This document shows, piece by piece, positions 52,005 through 61,454 of a stretch of DNA of 64,000 nucleotides. The DNA lies in NCBI RefSeq assembly GCF_014174375.1, contig NZ_JABEQE010000004.1:230496-294495 (forward strand), given 5' to 3'. Every line of letters begins with the position of its first letter. The first letter of the stretch is position 1. The translations under genes and the position numbers were made by a program. This DNA is from Gluconacetobacter asukensis. Its GTDB lineage: Bacteria; Pseudomonadota; Alphaproteobacteria; Acetobacterales; Acetobacteraceae. The notes beneath the pieces are model-generated. The model saw only the letters and a list, made by a program, of their open reading frames with translations. It had not been told where the DNA came from and ran no database searches.

Positions 52005-52923
52005 TCCGGACGATATTGCGTTCGACTGGGTCGCGCGCCTTGATCGCGAGACGCTGCCTGCCGAAGCGCAGGCGACCCTTGAGGCATGGCTGGCGTCGGA
52101 CACGCGGCATCTGGGGGCTTTCGTCAGGGCGCAGGCGATTTGGCTGTCGCTGGATCGTGCCCGCGCCCTGCATGCGCCCGCCCCGCCCGCGATAACGCCT
52201 GCCGCCCCCCTGTCCCAGGGGCGGCGGCACGTCATGCGTTTTGCCGCCGCCGCGGCATGTGCCGCCCTGGTGGTGCCCGGCCGCTCGCAGGGGCATGAAC
52301 ATGTCTGGCGTACCACCGTCGGCGCTTCCGCCCCCGTGCCCCTGCCGGGCAGCCGTCTTACCCTTGATCGCGACACTTTGCTGATGGGATACGTGCAGCA
52401 GGGGCATCCGATCCGGACGCGGCTGCTGTGTGGGCGGGTTCGCGGTGACTGGACCGCAGATCGGTCGAACGCGCCCGTGATGAGGGCGGGACAGACGCTG
52501 ATTTTTCCCGCTGCCGCGTCTTTCGTGGTTCAGCAATCGGCCCGAGCTACCGAAATACTCGTCCTGGCCGGCGCGGTGCGCGCCGATACCGGATCGCAGG
52601 AATGGTCTCTGGGAACGGGTCAATGGATGCGCGCGGGCGACGGCATGCCGCCGCGCGTGGGAACGTTGTCCGCCGATGAGATGTATCGCCGGACGGCGTG
52701 GAGCCGCGATACACTCGAATTGCATGCGGAAACATTGGCCGAGGCTGTCGCAACGCTCAATCTCTACAATCAGCGTCGCATCGTCGTGCATGGCGCGGCG
52801 TTGTCCGCGCAACGTCTGGTCGGCGTGTTTCGTCTGAGCGACCCGTCTGCGTTCGCACGCGCGGTCTGCCCGATCCTGGGGGCGGAGCACGTCGAATCAC
52901 CGGAGAAAATTGACATATTTTGA
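51940..52923 (+). CDS. FecR-like anti-sigma sensor protein
   Basis: A 327-residue inner-membrane regulator. The N-terminal cytoplasmic domain contains FDWVARLDRETLPAEAQATLEAWLASDTRHLGAFVRAQAIWLSLD, matching the DUF4880 fold that binds the sigma factor. A hydrophobic stretch (MRFAAAAACAALVV) is the membrane anchor. The periplasmic FecR domain has VRGDWT and IFPAAASFVVQQSARATEILVLAGAV, and a secretin/STN-like C-terminus (ETLAEAVATLNLYNQRRIVV). It should contact the STN domain of the next gene product. Its overlap with the sigma gene shows co-transcription. Confidence 0.88.
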   Translation: MRWPGVKRRNGDPSGNAIAPDNPDDIAFDWVARLDRETLPAEAQATLEAWLASDTRHLGAFVRAQAIWLSLDRARALHAPAPPAITPAAPLSQGRRHVMRFAAAAACAALVVPGRSQGHEHVWRTTVGASAPVPLPGSRLTLDRDTLLMGYVQQGHPIRTRLLCGRVRGDWTADRSNAPVMRAGQTLIFPAAASFVVQQSARATEILVLAGAVRADTGSQEWSLGTGQWMRAGDGMPPRVGTLSADEMYRRTAWSRDTLELHAETLAEAVATLNLYNQRRIVVHGAALSAQRLVGVFRLSDPSAFARAVCPILGAEHVESPEKIDIF

Positions 52924-53039
52924 AATCATCTGGCCTGTCATGAAGTTTTCACAATCTTCCTGAGGGCCTGTCGTGGCGGATTCCGGTTTCCTGCGCATCC
53001 TTCCCTTGAAACGCTCATTCATTCAGGAAGCGGATTGCT

Positions 53040-55577
53040 GTGAAACCGACATATCGCCAGGTCCTCATTCTCTGTTCATGTCTCGGCACGTTCCTGCCGC
53101 CTCTCTCTGCCGCGCAGGCCCGTCCTATCGCGTTCGATCTGCCACGGGAGCCTGTCGCGGATGCGATTCTTGCTTATGGCCGCGAGGCAAATGTCAGGAT
53201 CGTCCTGAAAGCGGCCACGGCCAACGGCGTGATTGCTCATCCGGTCAAAGGGAAGCTGGAGCCTGACGCGGCGCTCTCGCAACTGCTGCGCGATACCGGG
53301 TTGGAGAGCCGGCATCAGGATGACGGAACCATCGTGATCGAAAGCGCACCGGCTCCCGACAAGGCCGGCAATTCCCGCAAGGGAGGCGCCCAGGGCCGGG
53401 CGGATGCCGGTGCGTCCGAGAACGTCATTGTACTGGGCGCCGGACATTCTCGCCAGGTTCAGATCCTGTCGCGGGCCGAGTTGCGAAAATCCGTGCCGGG
53501 TACGTCGCCTCTGGCGACATTGTCAGAACTGCCGGGGGTGAATTTTCAGTCGTCGGACCCGCTGGGCGCCTATGAGTGGGCCCAGCAGATAACGGTTCGC
53601 GGGTTCATTACCGACCAGCTGGGATACACGCTCGATGGCGTGCCGCTTGGCAATATGCAATATCGCAACAATAACGGCCTGAGCATCGGACGCGCGCTCG
53701 AAAACGAGAATAACGGCCCCGTCACCCTGGCGCAGGGGGCGGGCGCGCTGGGTACGGCCTCGACCAGCAATCTGGGGGGGACGATCCAGTTCTCCTCGAT
53801 CGATCCCTCGGATCACTATGGGGTGGATGTTGCCGGATCTGTCGGCAGTTCGAACATGTGGCGGACCTTTGCGCGCGTGAACACGGGCATCCTGCCCGGT
53901 GGCGGCAAGGCCTATATCAGCTATGACTACCAGTTCGCGGACAAATGGAAGGGCTGGGGGCAGCAGAAGCAGCAGCAGCTCAACATCAAGTATATCCAGC
54001 CGCTCGGCAGCGCGGTGAAAGTGACGACCTATCTCGACATCGATGACCGGCGAGAGGATGACTATCTCGACCTGTCGAAGTCCCTGATCGGTCGATTCGG
54101 CTATGACCACGACGATATCAGCAGAAATTACGCGCTCGCCGAACAGATTGCCCGGGCCGTCCAGAACGGCACGCCAATTCCTGCCCCCTATCAGAGCGCG
54201 GACGATACGTACTATCGGGGTGGTGGTGTCCGCCAGGACGTACTGGGGTATGGGCGGATCGACTACGATATCTCGTCCCATCTCAGCGGCGCGACCACGG
54301 TGTACGGACATCTCGATCGGGGCCCCGGGACGTGGGCGGACCCTTACGACCCCACACCGGCCGCGTTGGGGGGATCGCCCCTGTCCGTGTCCACGACCGA
54401 ATACAACATGCATCGCGAGGGGGTCACAACGAGCCTTGCCTACAGGTTTCAGAAGCACCGGATCGAAGCCGGCTTCTGGTTCGAGCATAACCTGTTCAGC
54501 CAGGCCGCGAAGCTCTACCCGCTTCAAGCGGGTGCGGCACCGGATGATTTCGAGAGATTCTACGAGAATCCGTTCGACGTGCAGTGGCAGTATGTGTTCC
54601 GTACCAAGGTCTATCAGTTCCACATCGGCGATACCTGGCGCGTGACGCCGAAATTGCGCCTGAATGCGGGATTCAAATCTCTCGTTTCCGACAGTTCGGC
54701 CCAGACCATCTCAAGCAAAAATCCGATCAACGCGTCGGTATCGGCGTCCAACGGTTTTCTTCCGCAGGCAGGCGCTCTTTATACGTTTGACAGTCACAAC
54801 GAAGTCTTCGCCGATTTCACGCGGAACATGGCGGCCTACACCGCGTCGGCGTCGACCGGTCCTTTCTCGACCACGCAGGCCGGTTTTGACTACGTGCATG
54901 GGAAATTGAAGCCCGAGACGACCAACACGGAAGAAGTGGGCTATCGCTTCCACAATGCGGCGCTGCAGTTCTCGCTGACCGGGTACTATGTCAATTTCGC
55001 CAACAGGCTTCTGGCGTCGTCGGTCAGCTCGGTGATCGTTGGAAACCAGAACGTGCTTGAAAATGTCGGCGGCGTCACCTCGCGCGGTGTCGAAACCGCT
55101 GCCAACTGGCGCTTCGCCCGCAATTGGTCGCTGTATGGGGCCTGGTCGTACAACGACGCGCATTACGATGACAATGTCGCCGTGCCGGGAAGTTCCGTCG
55201 TCGTGCCGATCAAAGGCAAGCAGGTCGTGGCGGCGCCGCGCAACATCGGCAATGTCAAGCTGGCCTATGACGACGGCACGATCTGGGGCCAGTTCAGCGG
55301 GCAGTATCAGAGTCGCCGTTTCTATACCTACCTCAATGATTCCCCGGTCAAAGGGAGGATCGTCTTCAACCTCGCGGGCGGATACCGTTTCCATCGTCAG
55401 GGCTGGTTGAACAATCTTGAGGCCCAGGTGAACGTCGTGAACCTCTTCGACAAGCGATACATCTCGAGCATCGGCACGACCGGGTTTGTCAATTCCGACC
55501 TGGGCGGAACCTACCAGACGCTTCAGGCTGCGCCGCCACGGCAGGTATTCTTCACGCTCAGCAAGCATTTCTTTTGA
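53040..55577 (+). CDS. TonB-dependent receptor 4 with STN signalling domain
   Basis: An 845-residue signal-transducing outer-membrane transporter. After a signal peptide (QVLILCSCLGTFLPPLSAAQA) an STN domain appears: IAFDLPREPVADAILAYGREANVRIVLKAAT. Then the plug: LRKSVPGTSPLATLSELPGVNF, ITDQLGYTLDGVPLG, GALGTASTSNLGGTIQF; then a barrel ending in SKHFF. GTG at 53040 with AGGAAG upstream is the start. STN with an adjacent sigma/FecR pair indicates cell-surface signalling. The plug is closely related to receptor 5. A Tat-exported metallophosphoesterase follows, so an organophosphate ligand is a fair inference. Confidence 0.93.
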   Translation: MKPTYRQVLILCSCLGTFLPPLSAAQARPIAFDLPREPVADAILAYGREANVRIVLKAATANGVIAHPVKGKLEPDAALSQLLRDTGLESRHQDDGTIVIESAPAPDKAGNSRKGGAQGRADAGASENVIVLGAGHSRQVQILSRAELRKSVPGTSPLATLSELPGVNFQSSDPLGAYEWAQQITVRGFITDQLGYTLDGVPLGNMQYRNNNGLSIGRALENENNGPVTLAQGAGALGTASTSNLGGTIQFSSIDPSDHYGVDVAGSVGSSNMWRTFARVNTGILPGGGKAYISYDYQFADKWKGWGQQKQQQLNIKYIQPLGSAVKVTTYLDIDDRREDDYLDLSKSLIGRFGYDHDDISRNYALAEQIARAVQNGTPIPAPYQSADDTYYRGGGVRQDVLGYGRIDYDISSHLSGATTVYGHLDRGPGTWADPYDPTPAALGGSPLSVSTTEYNMHREGVTTSLAYRFQKHRIEAGFWFEHNLFSQAAKLYPLQAGAAPDDFERFYENPFDVQWQYVFRTKVYQFHIGDTWRVTPKLRLNAGFKSLVSDSSAQTISSKNPINASVSASNGFLPQAGALYTFDSHNEVFADFTRNMAAYTASASTGPFSTTQAGFDYVHGKLKPETTNTEEVGYRFHNAALQFSLTGYYVNFANRLLASSVSSVIVGNQNVLENVGGVTSRGVETAANWRFARNWSLYGAWSYNDAHYDDNVAVPGSSVVVPIKGKQVVAAPRNIGNVKLAYDDGTIWGQFSGQYQSRRFYTYLNDSPVKGRIVFNLAGGYRFHRQGWLNNLEAQVNVVNLFDKRYISSIGTTGFVNSDLGGTYQTLQAAPPRQVFFTLSKHFF

Positions 55578-55615
55578 TCGGCCCCGGCCGATTTGGATCT
55601 CCGGAGGGGTTTGTC

Positions 55616-56563
55616 ATGGCAGATACGATCATTCGCCGGCGCGACGCGCTGCTCTCGGCTTCGGCCGCGCTCGGAACGTCGTTACTGGGAACGCTGCCCG
55701 CATTTGCGGGCGGCGCGGACACCGGGAGACGGGAGAAGTTTTCGTTTCTCTTCATCACGGACACGCACCTGCAACCAGAGCTGGATGCCCAGAAGGGGTG
55801 CAGGATGTGCTTTCGTCAGGCGTCGGGTGAAAAGGCCGATTTTGTTCTCCAGGGCGGTGACCATGTCTTCGACGCCATGGAGGTCACGCATGAAAGAGCA
55901 GGCAAGCTGCTGGATCTGTATGAGATGACCGAGCAGATGCTTGGCAAGAAAGTGTATCACACGGTCGGCAATCACGATTGCTTCGGCGTCTATGCCAGCA
56001 GCGGTTGCGCGACGGGAGACCCGGAGTTCGGAAAGAATTATTTCCGCAAGGCCTTCGGGGAGACGTATTATGCTTTCGTGCACAAGGGGGTGCATTTCAT
56101 CGTTCTGGACTCGGTCACCATCACCCCCGACCGGGATTATGAGGGAAGGGTCAGCGCGGACCAGGTCGCCTGGCTCCGGACCTATCTCTCGACCATCCAG
56201 CCCGGAACGCCGCTGATCATATCAACGCATATTCCACTCGTGACTGCGTTCTACACCTATGCCGACGAAAGCCCTTCTCTTTTCAAGCATCAGGCATTGA
56301 GCACGGTCAACACGCGCGAGATCCTGCAACTCATCGCCCCGCATAATGTGCTGGCGGTTCTTCAGGGCCATACGCATGTTCTGGAGCGGGTGGTGCACGG
56401 CGGCATTCCCTTCATTACCGGCGGCGCGGTGAGCGGCAACTGGTGGCACGGTACGCATCTGGGAACTCCCGAGGGGTACATGGTCGTGCATGTGGACGGC
56501 AATCAGGTTTCGACCGAATACAGGACCTATGGCTTCCGCAGCGCAGATCCGAAAAATACGTGA
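55616..56563 (+). CDS. Tat-exported calcineurin-like metallophosphoesterase
   Basis: A 315-residue periplasmic phosphoesterase. A twin-arginine signal (IIRRRDALLSASAALGTSLLGTLPAFA) precedes all metal-site motifs: D49-T-H51 (FITDTHLQ), GGD82, GNHD (N119, H120, D121), ISTHIPL and the final QGHTHVLE. Ribosome site GGAGGGG is strong. The start at 55616 is fixed by the signal; an extension upstream overlaps the receptor. It follows receptor 4 by 38 bases, so its expression may depend on the ECF sigma factor. Substrate unknown. Confidence 0.92.
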   Translation: MADTIIRRRDALLSASAALGTSLLGTLPAFAGGADTGRREKFSFLFITDTHLQPELDAQKGCRMCFRQASGEKADFVLQGGDHVFDAMEVTHERAGKLLDLYEMTEQMLGKKVYHTVGNHDCFGVYASSGCATGDPEFGKNYFRKAFGETYYAFVHKGVHFIVLDSVTITPDRDYEGRVSADQVAWLRTYLSTIQPGTPLIISTHIPLVTAFYTYADESPSLFKHQALSTVNTREILQLIAPHNVLAVLQGHTHVLERVVHGGIPFITGGAVSGNWWHGTHLGTPEGYMVVHVDGNQVSTEYRTYGFRSADPKNT

Positions 56564-56773
56564 AACTGTGACGCTTCCTGATCATACCGGAGGCCGAGGA
56601 CAGGTTCTGCGCTGTCGGGCGGGTTCTCTCTCTGGGAGCCCGACTCAAACGATCCGCCTCCGGAAAGCCAGACGCGGTGCGGCCTGCCCTTAAAATGCCG
56701 TACCTCTCTGCCTATATATCAGGGCCAAGCCGTTCCGGCCTGTTGTCGGAGCACCTTGAGCAGGAGGATCGTC

Positions 56774-57013
56774 ATGTCGGTTTCATCCGTCGAGGGAAAA
56801 GCAGTGCCCGGTCCGGCCGTGTCCGCTGCGGCGCGGGCCGATGGTGGCGACCTGACACCGGCACAGATTCACGCCGCCCATCGTAGCGCGTTGCGTCAGG
56901 CGGGGCGTCGCCTTCGCAATCGGTCGGGGCGGGCGGAAGAACCAGGTGCCATGTTCCGGCGCGGTGGACCTTTGCCCGACAGGTCGGGGACGAATGCGTC
57001 GGGCAGGGCCTGA
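56774..57013 (+). CDS. Small basic protein with a strong ribosome site, candidate
   Basis: A 79-residue open frame (MSVSSVEGKAVPGPAVSAAARADGGDLTPAQIHAAHRSALRQAGRRLRNRSGRAEEPG...). AGGAGG six bases before the ATG makes translation credible. The protein is Ala/Arg-rich and disordered-looking with a short helical centre (TPAQIHAAHRSALRQAGRRL). No family recognised. It lies between the phosphoesterase gene and the convergent glpQ-like gene. Confidence 0.45.
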   Translation: MSVSSVEGKAVPGPAVSAAARADGGDLTPAQIHAAHRSALRQAGRRLRNRSGRAEEPGAMFRRGGPLPDRSGTNASGRA

Positions 57014-57099
57014 GGCCCCGCACAGCAATCATTTGATAATAAATGAGTTTCCAACGGGCATCGCCCTTGGGCGAGGCAAAGGGGTGCCTCCATGAATCG

Positions 57100-57139
57100 T
57101 TCGGGAGCCTTGCGCCGTTCCCGGTGCGAGGCTCCTGAA
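57100..57139. terminator. Imperfect hairpin downstream of the GDPD gene
   Basis: TTCGGGAGCCTTGCGCC pairs with GGTGCGAGGCTCCTGAA with two mismatches and a six-base loop. It lies 30 bases beyond the GDPD stop on the minus strand and after the small plus-strand gene, so it can stop both. Confidence 0.55.
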
Positions 57140-57168
57140 TCAATCAGAGTTTCTTAAACAAAGATCCG

Positions 57169-58272
57169 TTAGTCGTTGACGGCGCGGCGGCCCAGTGCGG
57201 GGTCGTCGGTAAAGAATCCGTCCAGCCCCATATCCAGATAGCGCCGGATTTCGGCGATCGAGCCTTCGGGGTTGCGGGCGTCATCGCCCGCACCGTTGCG
57301 GAGCTGGCGGGGCAGGAAGCGGTTTTCCGGCCGGCAGGTGTAGGAATGGACCAGCAGGCCGGCGGCATGGGCGTCGTCGATCAGGCTGGTCGGTGCCTGC
57401 CATGCGCCCGAGGCGTCGCGCGGGATCAGGTCGGTATTGGACGGGCCGATGGCGTCGGCATAGGCCCGGACCTGGCGCAGCCCGTCCGGAGTCATCAGGT
57501 CGCCGAAAATTGTGCGCGCGCCGACCGCCATGAGGTCGGGCACGCGTTCGGTCCGTTCGCCCATCAGGAACATCAGCCGGGCCTGCGGGTTGATGGCCTG
57601 CACGCGCCCATGCAGCATCTTCAGGTTGGTGGTCTCGAAGGACTGGACCTCCAGCGGGGCGTAGCGCGTGTATTCGTGCGCGGCGATCACGCGCAGGAAG
57701 GTTTCCTCCGGCGTGTGGCCGAGTGCGTGGAAATGGGTCGAATTCTTGATTTCGGGGATCAGGCCGATCGTCCGACCGCGCGCGGCGGCTTCGGCGGCGA
57801 CGAAATCGATCACCTCCTCGAAGGTCGGGATGTCGAAATGCCCGTCATAGCGCGTGTTCTGCGCGCGGGTGGCGGGCAGGCGCTCGCGGGCGCGCAGGGT
57901 CTTGAGTTCCGCCAGGGTGAAATCGGTGGTGAACCAGCCGGTCTCCTCCTTGCCGTCGATCGTCAGCGTGCGGCGGCGGGAGGCGAATTCCGGGCGGGTG
58001 GCGACGTCGGTGGTGCCGGCGATGTTGCTTTCATGGCGGGCGACCAGCACGCCGTCGCGGGTGGGCACCAGGTCGGGCTCGATATAATCCGCGCCGTCGG
58101 CGATCGCCTTGGCATAGGAGGCCAGCGTGTGTTCCGGCCGCAGGGCCGAGGCCCCGCGATGGGCGAACACCAGCGGCCGCGGCGCGAGCGATGCCGCCGC
58201 CCGGGCGCGCGATGCGCCCCCCAGGATCGTGGCGCCCGCCATGAGGGAGAGGGTGTTTCTGCGTGTCAGCAC
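57169..58272 (-). CDS. glpQ: Tat-exported glycerophosphodiester phosphodiesterase
   Basis: A 367-residue periplasmic enzyme that cleaves glycerophosphodiesters to glycerol-3-phosphate and an alcohol. The signal has paired arginines (LTRRNTLSLMAGATILGGASRARA). The catalytic motif set is FAHRGASALRPEHTL (His38, Arg39), IEPD (Glu65, Asp67) and HE (His80). The C-terminal part (MGLDGFFTDDPALGRRA) is typical of GlpQ. Ten bases separate it from TonB receptor 5, with which it forms an operon. A uniform GDPD fold throughout supports the call. Confidence 0.92.
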   Translation of the reverse strand: MLTRRNTLSLMAGATILGGASRARAAASLAPRPLVFAHRGASALRPEHTLASYAKAIADGADYIEPDLVPTRDGVLVARHESNIAGTTDVATRPEFASRRRTLTIDGKEETGWFTTDFTLAELKTLRARERLPATRAQNTRYDGHFDIPTFEEVIDFVAAEAAARGRTIGLIPEIKNSTHFHALGHTPEETFLRVIAAHEYTRYAPLEVQSFETTNLKMLHGRVQAINPQARLMFLMGERTERVPDLMAVGARTIFGDLMTPDGLRQVRAYADAIGPSNTDLIPRDASGAWQAPTSLIDDAHAAGLLVHSYTCRPENRFLPRQLRNGAGDDARNPEGSIAEIRRYLDMGLDGFFTDDPALGRRAVND

Positions 58273-58282
58273 GTGGGAAGCC

Positions 58283-60712
58283 TCAGAACTGGGCGCTCAG
58301 GGTCAGGAAATACATGCGCGGGGCGATCGGGAAGGCGGTATACTGGCCCGAGGCGTTGGAGGTGTTCAAGGTCGACCAGCCGCGCGTGTTCGTCAGGTTG
58401 GTGATGTTGCCCTGCACTTTCAGCCCCCGCACATGCGGGATGCCGTGGATCGTGTAGCCGGCATTGAGGCTGAACAGCGCGTAGCTGCTGGCGTGCAGGT
58501 CGTTGGTGAACGTGGTGTAGCGCTGGCCGATCACGTCGCCGATGAACTGGGCGTTGAAGGCGCCCCAATCGGTCGAGGCCACGAATTTCTCGGTCCAGTC
58601 GGGGACGCCGGCGACGTTCTTGCCGGCCGTGGGGACGATGGTGGTGCCGTTGGAATAATTGTCGTTATAGACGGACTTGTTGTACGACAGCGCGTTGTAG
58701 AACGAGAAATGCGGGCCGAACTGCGCGGTGAAGGAGAAATCCATGCCGTCGGTCGTGACCGAGCCGACATTGGTCAGGATGGTGGCGCTGCCGACGATCG
58801 AGGCCAGGTTGGGCGAGGACGAGACGGCCAGCAGGCGGTTCGAGAAATGGACGTGGTAATATTCGAGCTGCCCGCTGAGATGCGTCAGCGGCCCGAAGGA
58901 GAGGGCGCGGTTGGTGCGCAGGCCGGTCTCATACGTCCAGGCGGTTTCGGGCTTGCCGTGTTCGCGGAAATTGTCGAACGCCTGCTGGCTGGTCACGCCC
59001 CAGGGCGTGGCGTTGCCGTAGCCGGCATCCTGGAACGAGCGCATGTTTTCCTGGATGTTCGCGAACCATTCCTCGTTCGGCGTGAAGTTCCACAGCGCGC
59101 CGAAGGCGGGCAGGAACGGCCGGACGGCGGCGATGGTGCCGCCGGGGACGGTCACCGCCGTCTTGGGTGACAGCGAGCCCGGCAGGCCGGCCACCGGCAG
59201 CGTGCCGTTCGTATAGACCAGTTCGGACTTGAAGCCGGCGTTCAGGGCGAAATGTTTCGAGACCTGCCATGAATCCTGCAGGTGGGAGACCCAGGTATTG
59301 GTATAGAAATAATTGGTATATTGATGGATCAGCGGGTTCTGCTGCCGGTCGTAGGGCGTGGTGGGGTTGGTGGCCGAGAACGGGTACCAGCGCCGGGCCT
59401 GGGTGTTGTTGTTGCGCTCGTACCAGCCGCCCAGTTCGATATGGTGCCGGCCCAGATGATAGCGCAGGGTCGATATCAGCCCGCCGCGATTGTCCCAATA
59501 TTCGGTGGTGCGTGTCGCCATGCCGCTTCCGCCGAAGACCTGCGACAGTTCGGAGGCGCTTTGATTCGGAAAATAGGCGCCGAACAGGGTGGGCAGGCCG
59601 GCGGCGGTGATGGGACCGGCCACCACGCCCTCGCCGAGGTCATGATGGTAATAGATCTGGTTGTCCCAGTGCAGGTTCGACGAGAAATCATGTGACCAGG
59701 TGGCATAGGCCAGGAAATCCTGGCGCTGGGCGGCCGAATAGTAGTTGCGGTAATTCAGGCCGGCTGCCTTGTAGGCCGCGGAATTGTTGTAATAATTGAT
59801 GGCTTCCTGAAGGTTCGGATACATGAACGGGCGCTTGTAGAGCGAGCCGCCCGCGGGCATGACGATACCATCCTCGTTCGGTTCGATCTTGTCCGACCAG
59901 TCGAAGAAGGCGGTCATCCGGTCATGGTCGCCCTGATGGACGAACTTGGCGTTGACCTGGTTGCCGCCCTGATGGCCGGCGAAATCCCACGCCCGCGCAT
60001 CCTGCCGCGCCCAGGCGACATAGGCCGAATTGCCGTTGCCGAAATCGCCGGTGTCGATGCGGGCGAAGGTGCGGAAGGTCGACCAGCTTCCGAAGGTCTG
60101 CGCCAGTTGGCCGCCCGCCCGATGGGCCGGGTCCTGCGTCTGGAATTGCAGGGTGCCGCCCAGATTGCTGGTCGATGCCGTGCCCAGCGCGCCGGCGCCG
60201 GTGGAGACGGAGGCCGCGCCGATGATTTCGCTGATCGCGGCGCGCTGGGGCGTCAAACCGTTGAAATTGCCGTAGGCCTGATCGCCCAGCGGCACACCGT
60301 CCAGCGTGAAGCCGAGCTGGTTCTGGTTGAAGCCGTGGATGAAGAGCGATGAATTCTGCTCGTTATTGCCCCAGGGATCGGCATTTTCGAACACCACGCC
60401 GGGCAGGATTTCCAGTGCCTTGACCGGGTTGATGCCGGGCAGGATGCGCCGCATCTCGACACGGCCGACGCTCTGTTCCGAACGGGTGCGGCGGGCGGTA
60501 GAAATGATCTGCTCGGCGGCCGGGGGAGCGGCTGGAGCGGCCGCCGGTTTCGCCGCGCGCGCCGGGTGCGTGGCGGCGGGCGGCGTGGTGTCGGCCGGGG
60601 CGGCATGGGCGGATGAAAGGCCGGCCCCCAGGGCCAGCAGGGTGGTGCCCAGCAGCAGGCGGCGGCCATGGCGGGCGCGGACGGGGCGGGGGGACAAGGC
60701 ATGGAAAGACAT
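58283..60712 (-). CDS. TonB-dependent receptor 5
   Basis: An 809-residue outer-membrane transporter. A signal peptide (RRLLLGTTLLALGAGLSSAHA) is followed by an Ala/Pro linker and a plug carrying EMRRILPGINPVKALEILPGVVFENADPWGNNEQNSSLFIHGF, LGFTLDGVPLGDQAYG and GAGALGTASTSNLGGTLQF. It is clearly related to receptor 4 but has no STN domain, so it does not signal itself. The barrel ends with TLSAQF. It is the first gene of an operon with the GDPD enzyme, suggesting uptake of a phosphodiester or its product. Confidence 0.92.
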   Translation of the reverse strand: MSFHALSPRPVRARHGRRLLLGTTLLALGAGLSSAHAAPADTTPPAATHPARAAKPAAAPAAPPAAEQIISTARRTRSEQSVGRVEMRRILPGINPVKALEILPGVVFENADPWGNNEQNSSLFIHGFNQNQLGFTLDGVPLGDQAYGNFNGLTPQRAAISEIIGAASVSTGAGALGTASTSNLGGTLQFQTQDPAHRAGGQLAQTFGSWSTFRTFARIDTGDFGNGNSAYVAWARQDARAWDFAGHQGGNQVNAKFVHQGDHDRMTAFFDWSDKIEPNEDGIVMPAGGSLYKRPFMYPNLQEAINYYNNSAAYKAAGLNYRNYYSAAQRQDFLAYATWSHDFSSNLHWDNQIYYHHDLGEGVVAGPITAAGLPTLFGAYFPNQSASELSQVFGGSGMATRTTEYWDNRGGLISTLRYHLGRHHIELGGWYERNNNTQARRWYPFSATNPTTPYDRQQNPLIHQYTNYFYTNTWVSHLQDSWQVSKHFALNAGFKSELVYTNGTLPVAGLPGSLSPKTAVTVPGGTIAAVRPFLPAFGALWNFTPNEEWFANIQENMRSFQDAGYGNATPWGVTSQQAFDNFREHGKPETAWTYETGLRTNRALSFGPLTHLSGQLEYYHVHFSNRLLAVSSSPNLASIVGSATILTNVGSVTTDGMDFSFTAQFGPHFSFYNALSYNKSVYNDNYSNGTTIVPTAGKNVAGVPDWTEKFVASTDWGAFNAQFIGDVIGQRYTTFTNDLHASSYALFSLNAGYTIHGIPHVRGLKVQGNITNLTNTRGWSTLNTSNASGQYTAFPIAPRMYFLTLSAQF

Positions 60713-60926
60713 GGGCGGGGCGCTGTTCTTTCGTCATGGGTGCGATTTCCCGGTTCATAGACAGGATATTTTCGGATTTTCATGTGAAGCTTTGAAGACG
60801 ATGCAGCACGGTCACACCGCAAAAAATAACCTTTCCGTGAAGGGGCGAGCGATCGGGGCTGGACAATCTGCGGCCATGGAATTAATGGTCATGGCAATTA
60901 TTGTGATGCAAACGTAAGCGGCAGGC

Positions 60927-61454
60927 ATGACCGACGGAAACAGGCCGCAGGCGATGGGCCTGCGCGCGCTCCTGAATATCGATGAGACCCCTTTCCCCGG
61001 CATGGCCGTCACCTTTCGCGTCATGCGGCTGGGGGCGGTGTGGCGTACGCGGCTGGAGCGGGAGCTGAAGCCGGCCGGGATGACCGTCGCGGGCTTCCGG
61101 CCCATGGTCTATCTGATGATGTTGCCCGAAGGCACGTCGCAGCGGGAACTGGCGGCGGCGCTGGATACCGATACCTCGGCGCTGGTGCGGGTGCTGGACC
61201 TGCTGGAGGCGGCGGGGCTGGTGGAGCGCCGGCCCGATTCCGTCGACCGGCGGGCCAACAAGCTGTTCATCACCGACGAGGGGCGGCGCAAATGCCGCGA
61301 GTTCCACGAGATCGCGGCGCGGGTGGAGGCCGAACTGACGGAGGGCCTGCCGCCCGGCGAGATCGCGGAACTGGTGGCGCGGCTGGAGCATGTGCTGGCC
61401 AATGCCGCGCGGCCGCCGGCCGTCGACATGCCCGATGGCGGCGAGGCGGCGTGA
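60927..61454 (+). CDS. MarR-family regulator of the efflux operon
   Basis: A 175-residue winged-helix repressor. RMGAVWRTRLERELKPAGMTVAGFRPMVYLMML-type helices precede the HTH (SQRELAAALDTDTSALVRVLDLLEAAGLVERRPDSVDRRANKLFITDEGRRK). The wing (DRRANK) is conserved. It is translationally coupled to the efflux gene (GTGA overlap). MarR regulators of aromatic-acid efflux sense phenolic ligands, so self-regulated induction is plausible. Confidence 0.9.
   Translation: MTDGNRPQAMGLRALLNIDETPFPGMAVTFRVMRLGAVWRTRLERELKPAGMTVAGFRPMVYLMMLPEGTSQRELAAALDTDTSALVRVLDLLEAAGLVERRPDSVDRRANKLFITDEGRRKCREFHEIAARVEAELTEGLPPGEIAELVARLEHVLANAARPPAVDMPDGGEAA

Noticed and set aside
56587..56663. CCGGAGGC/GCCTCCGG inverted repeat spanning 77 bases
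   Set aside because: The arms are only eight bases and far apart; in GC-rich DNA this can occur by chance and it is not placed at a gene end or start in a telling way.
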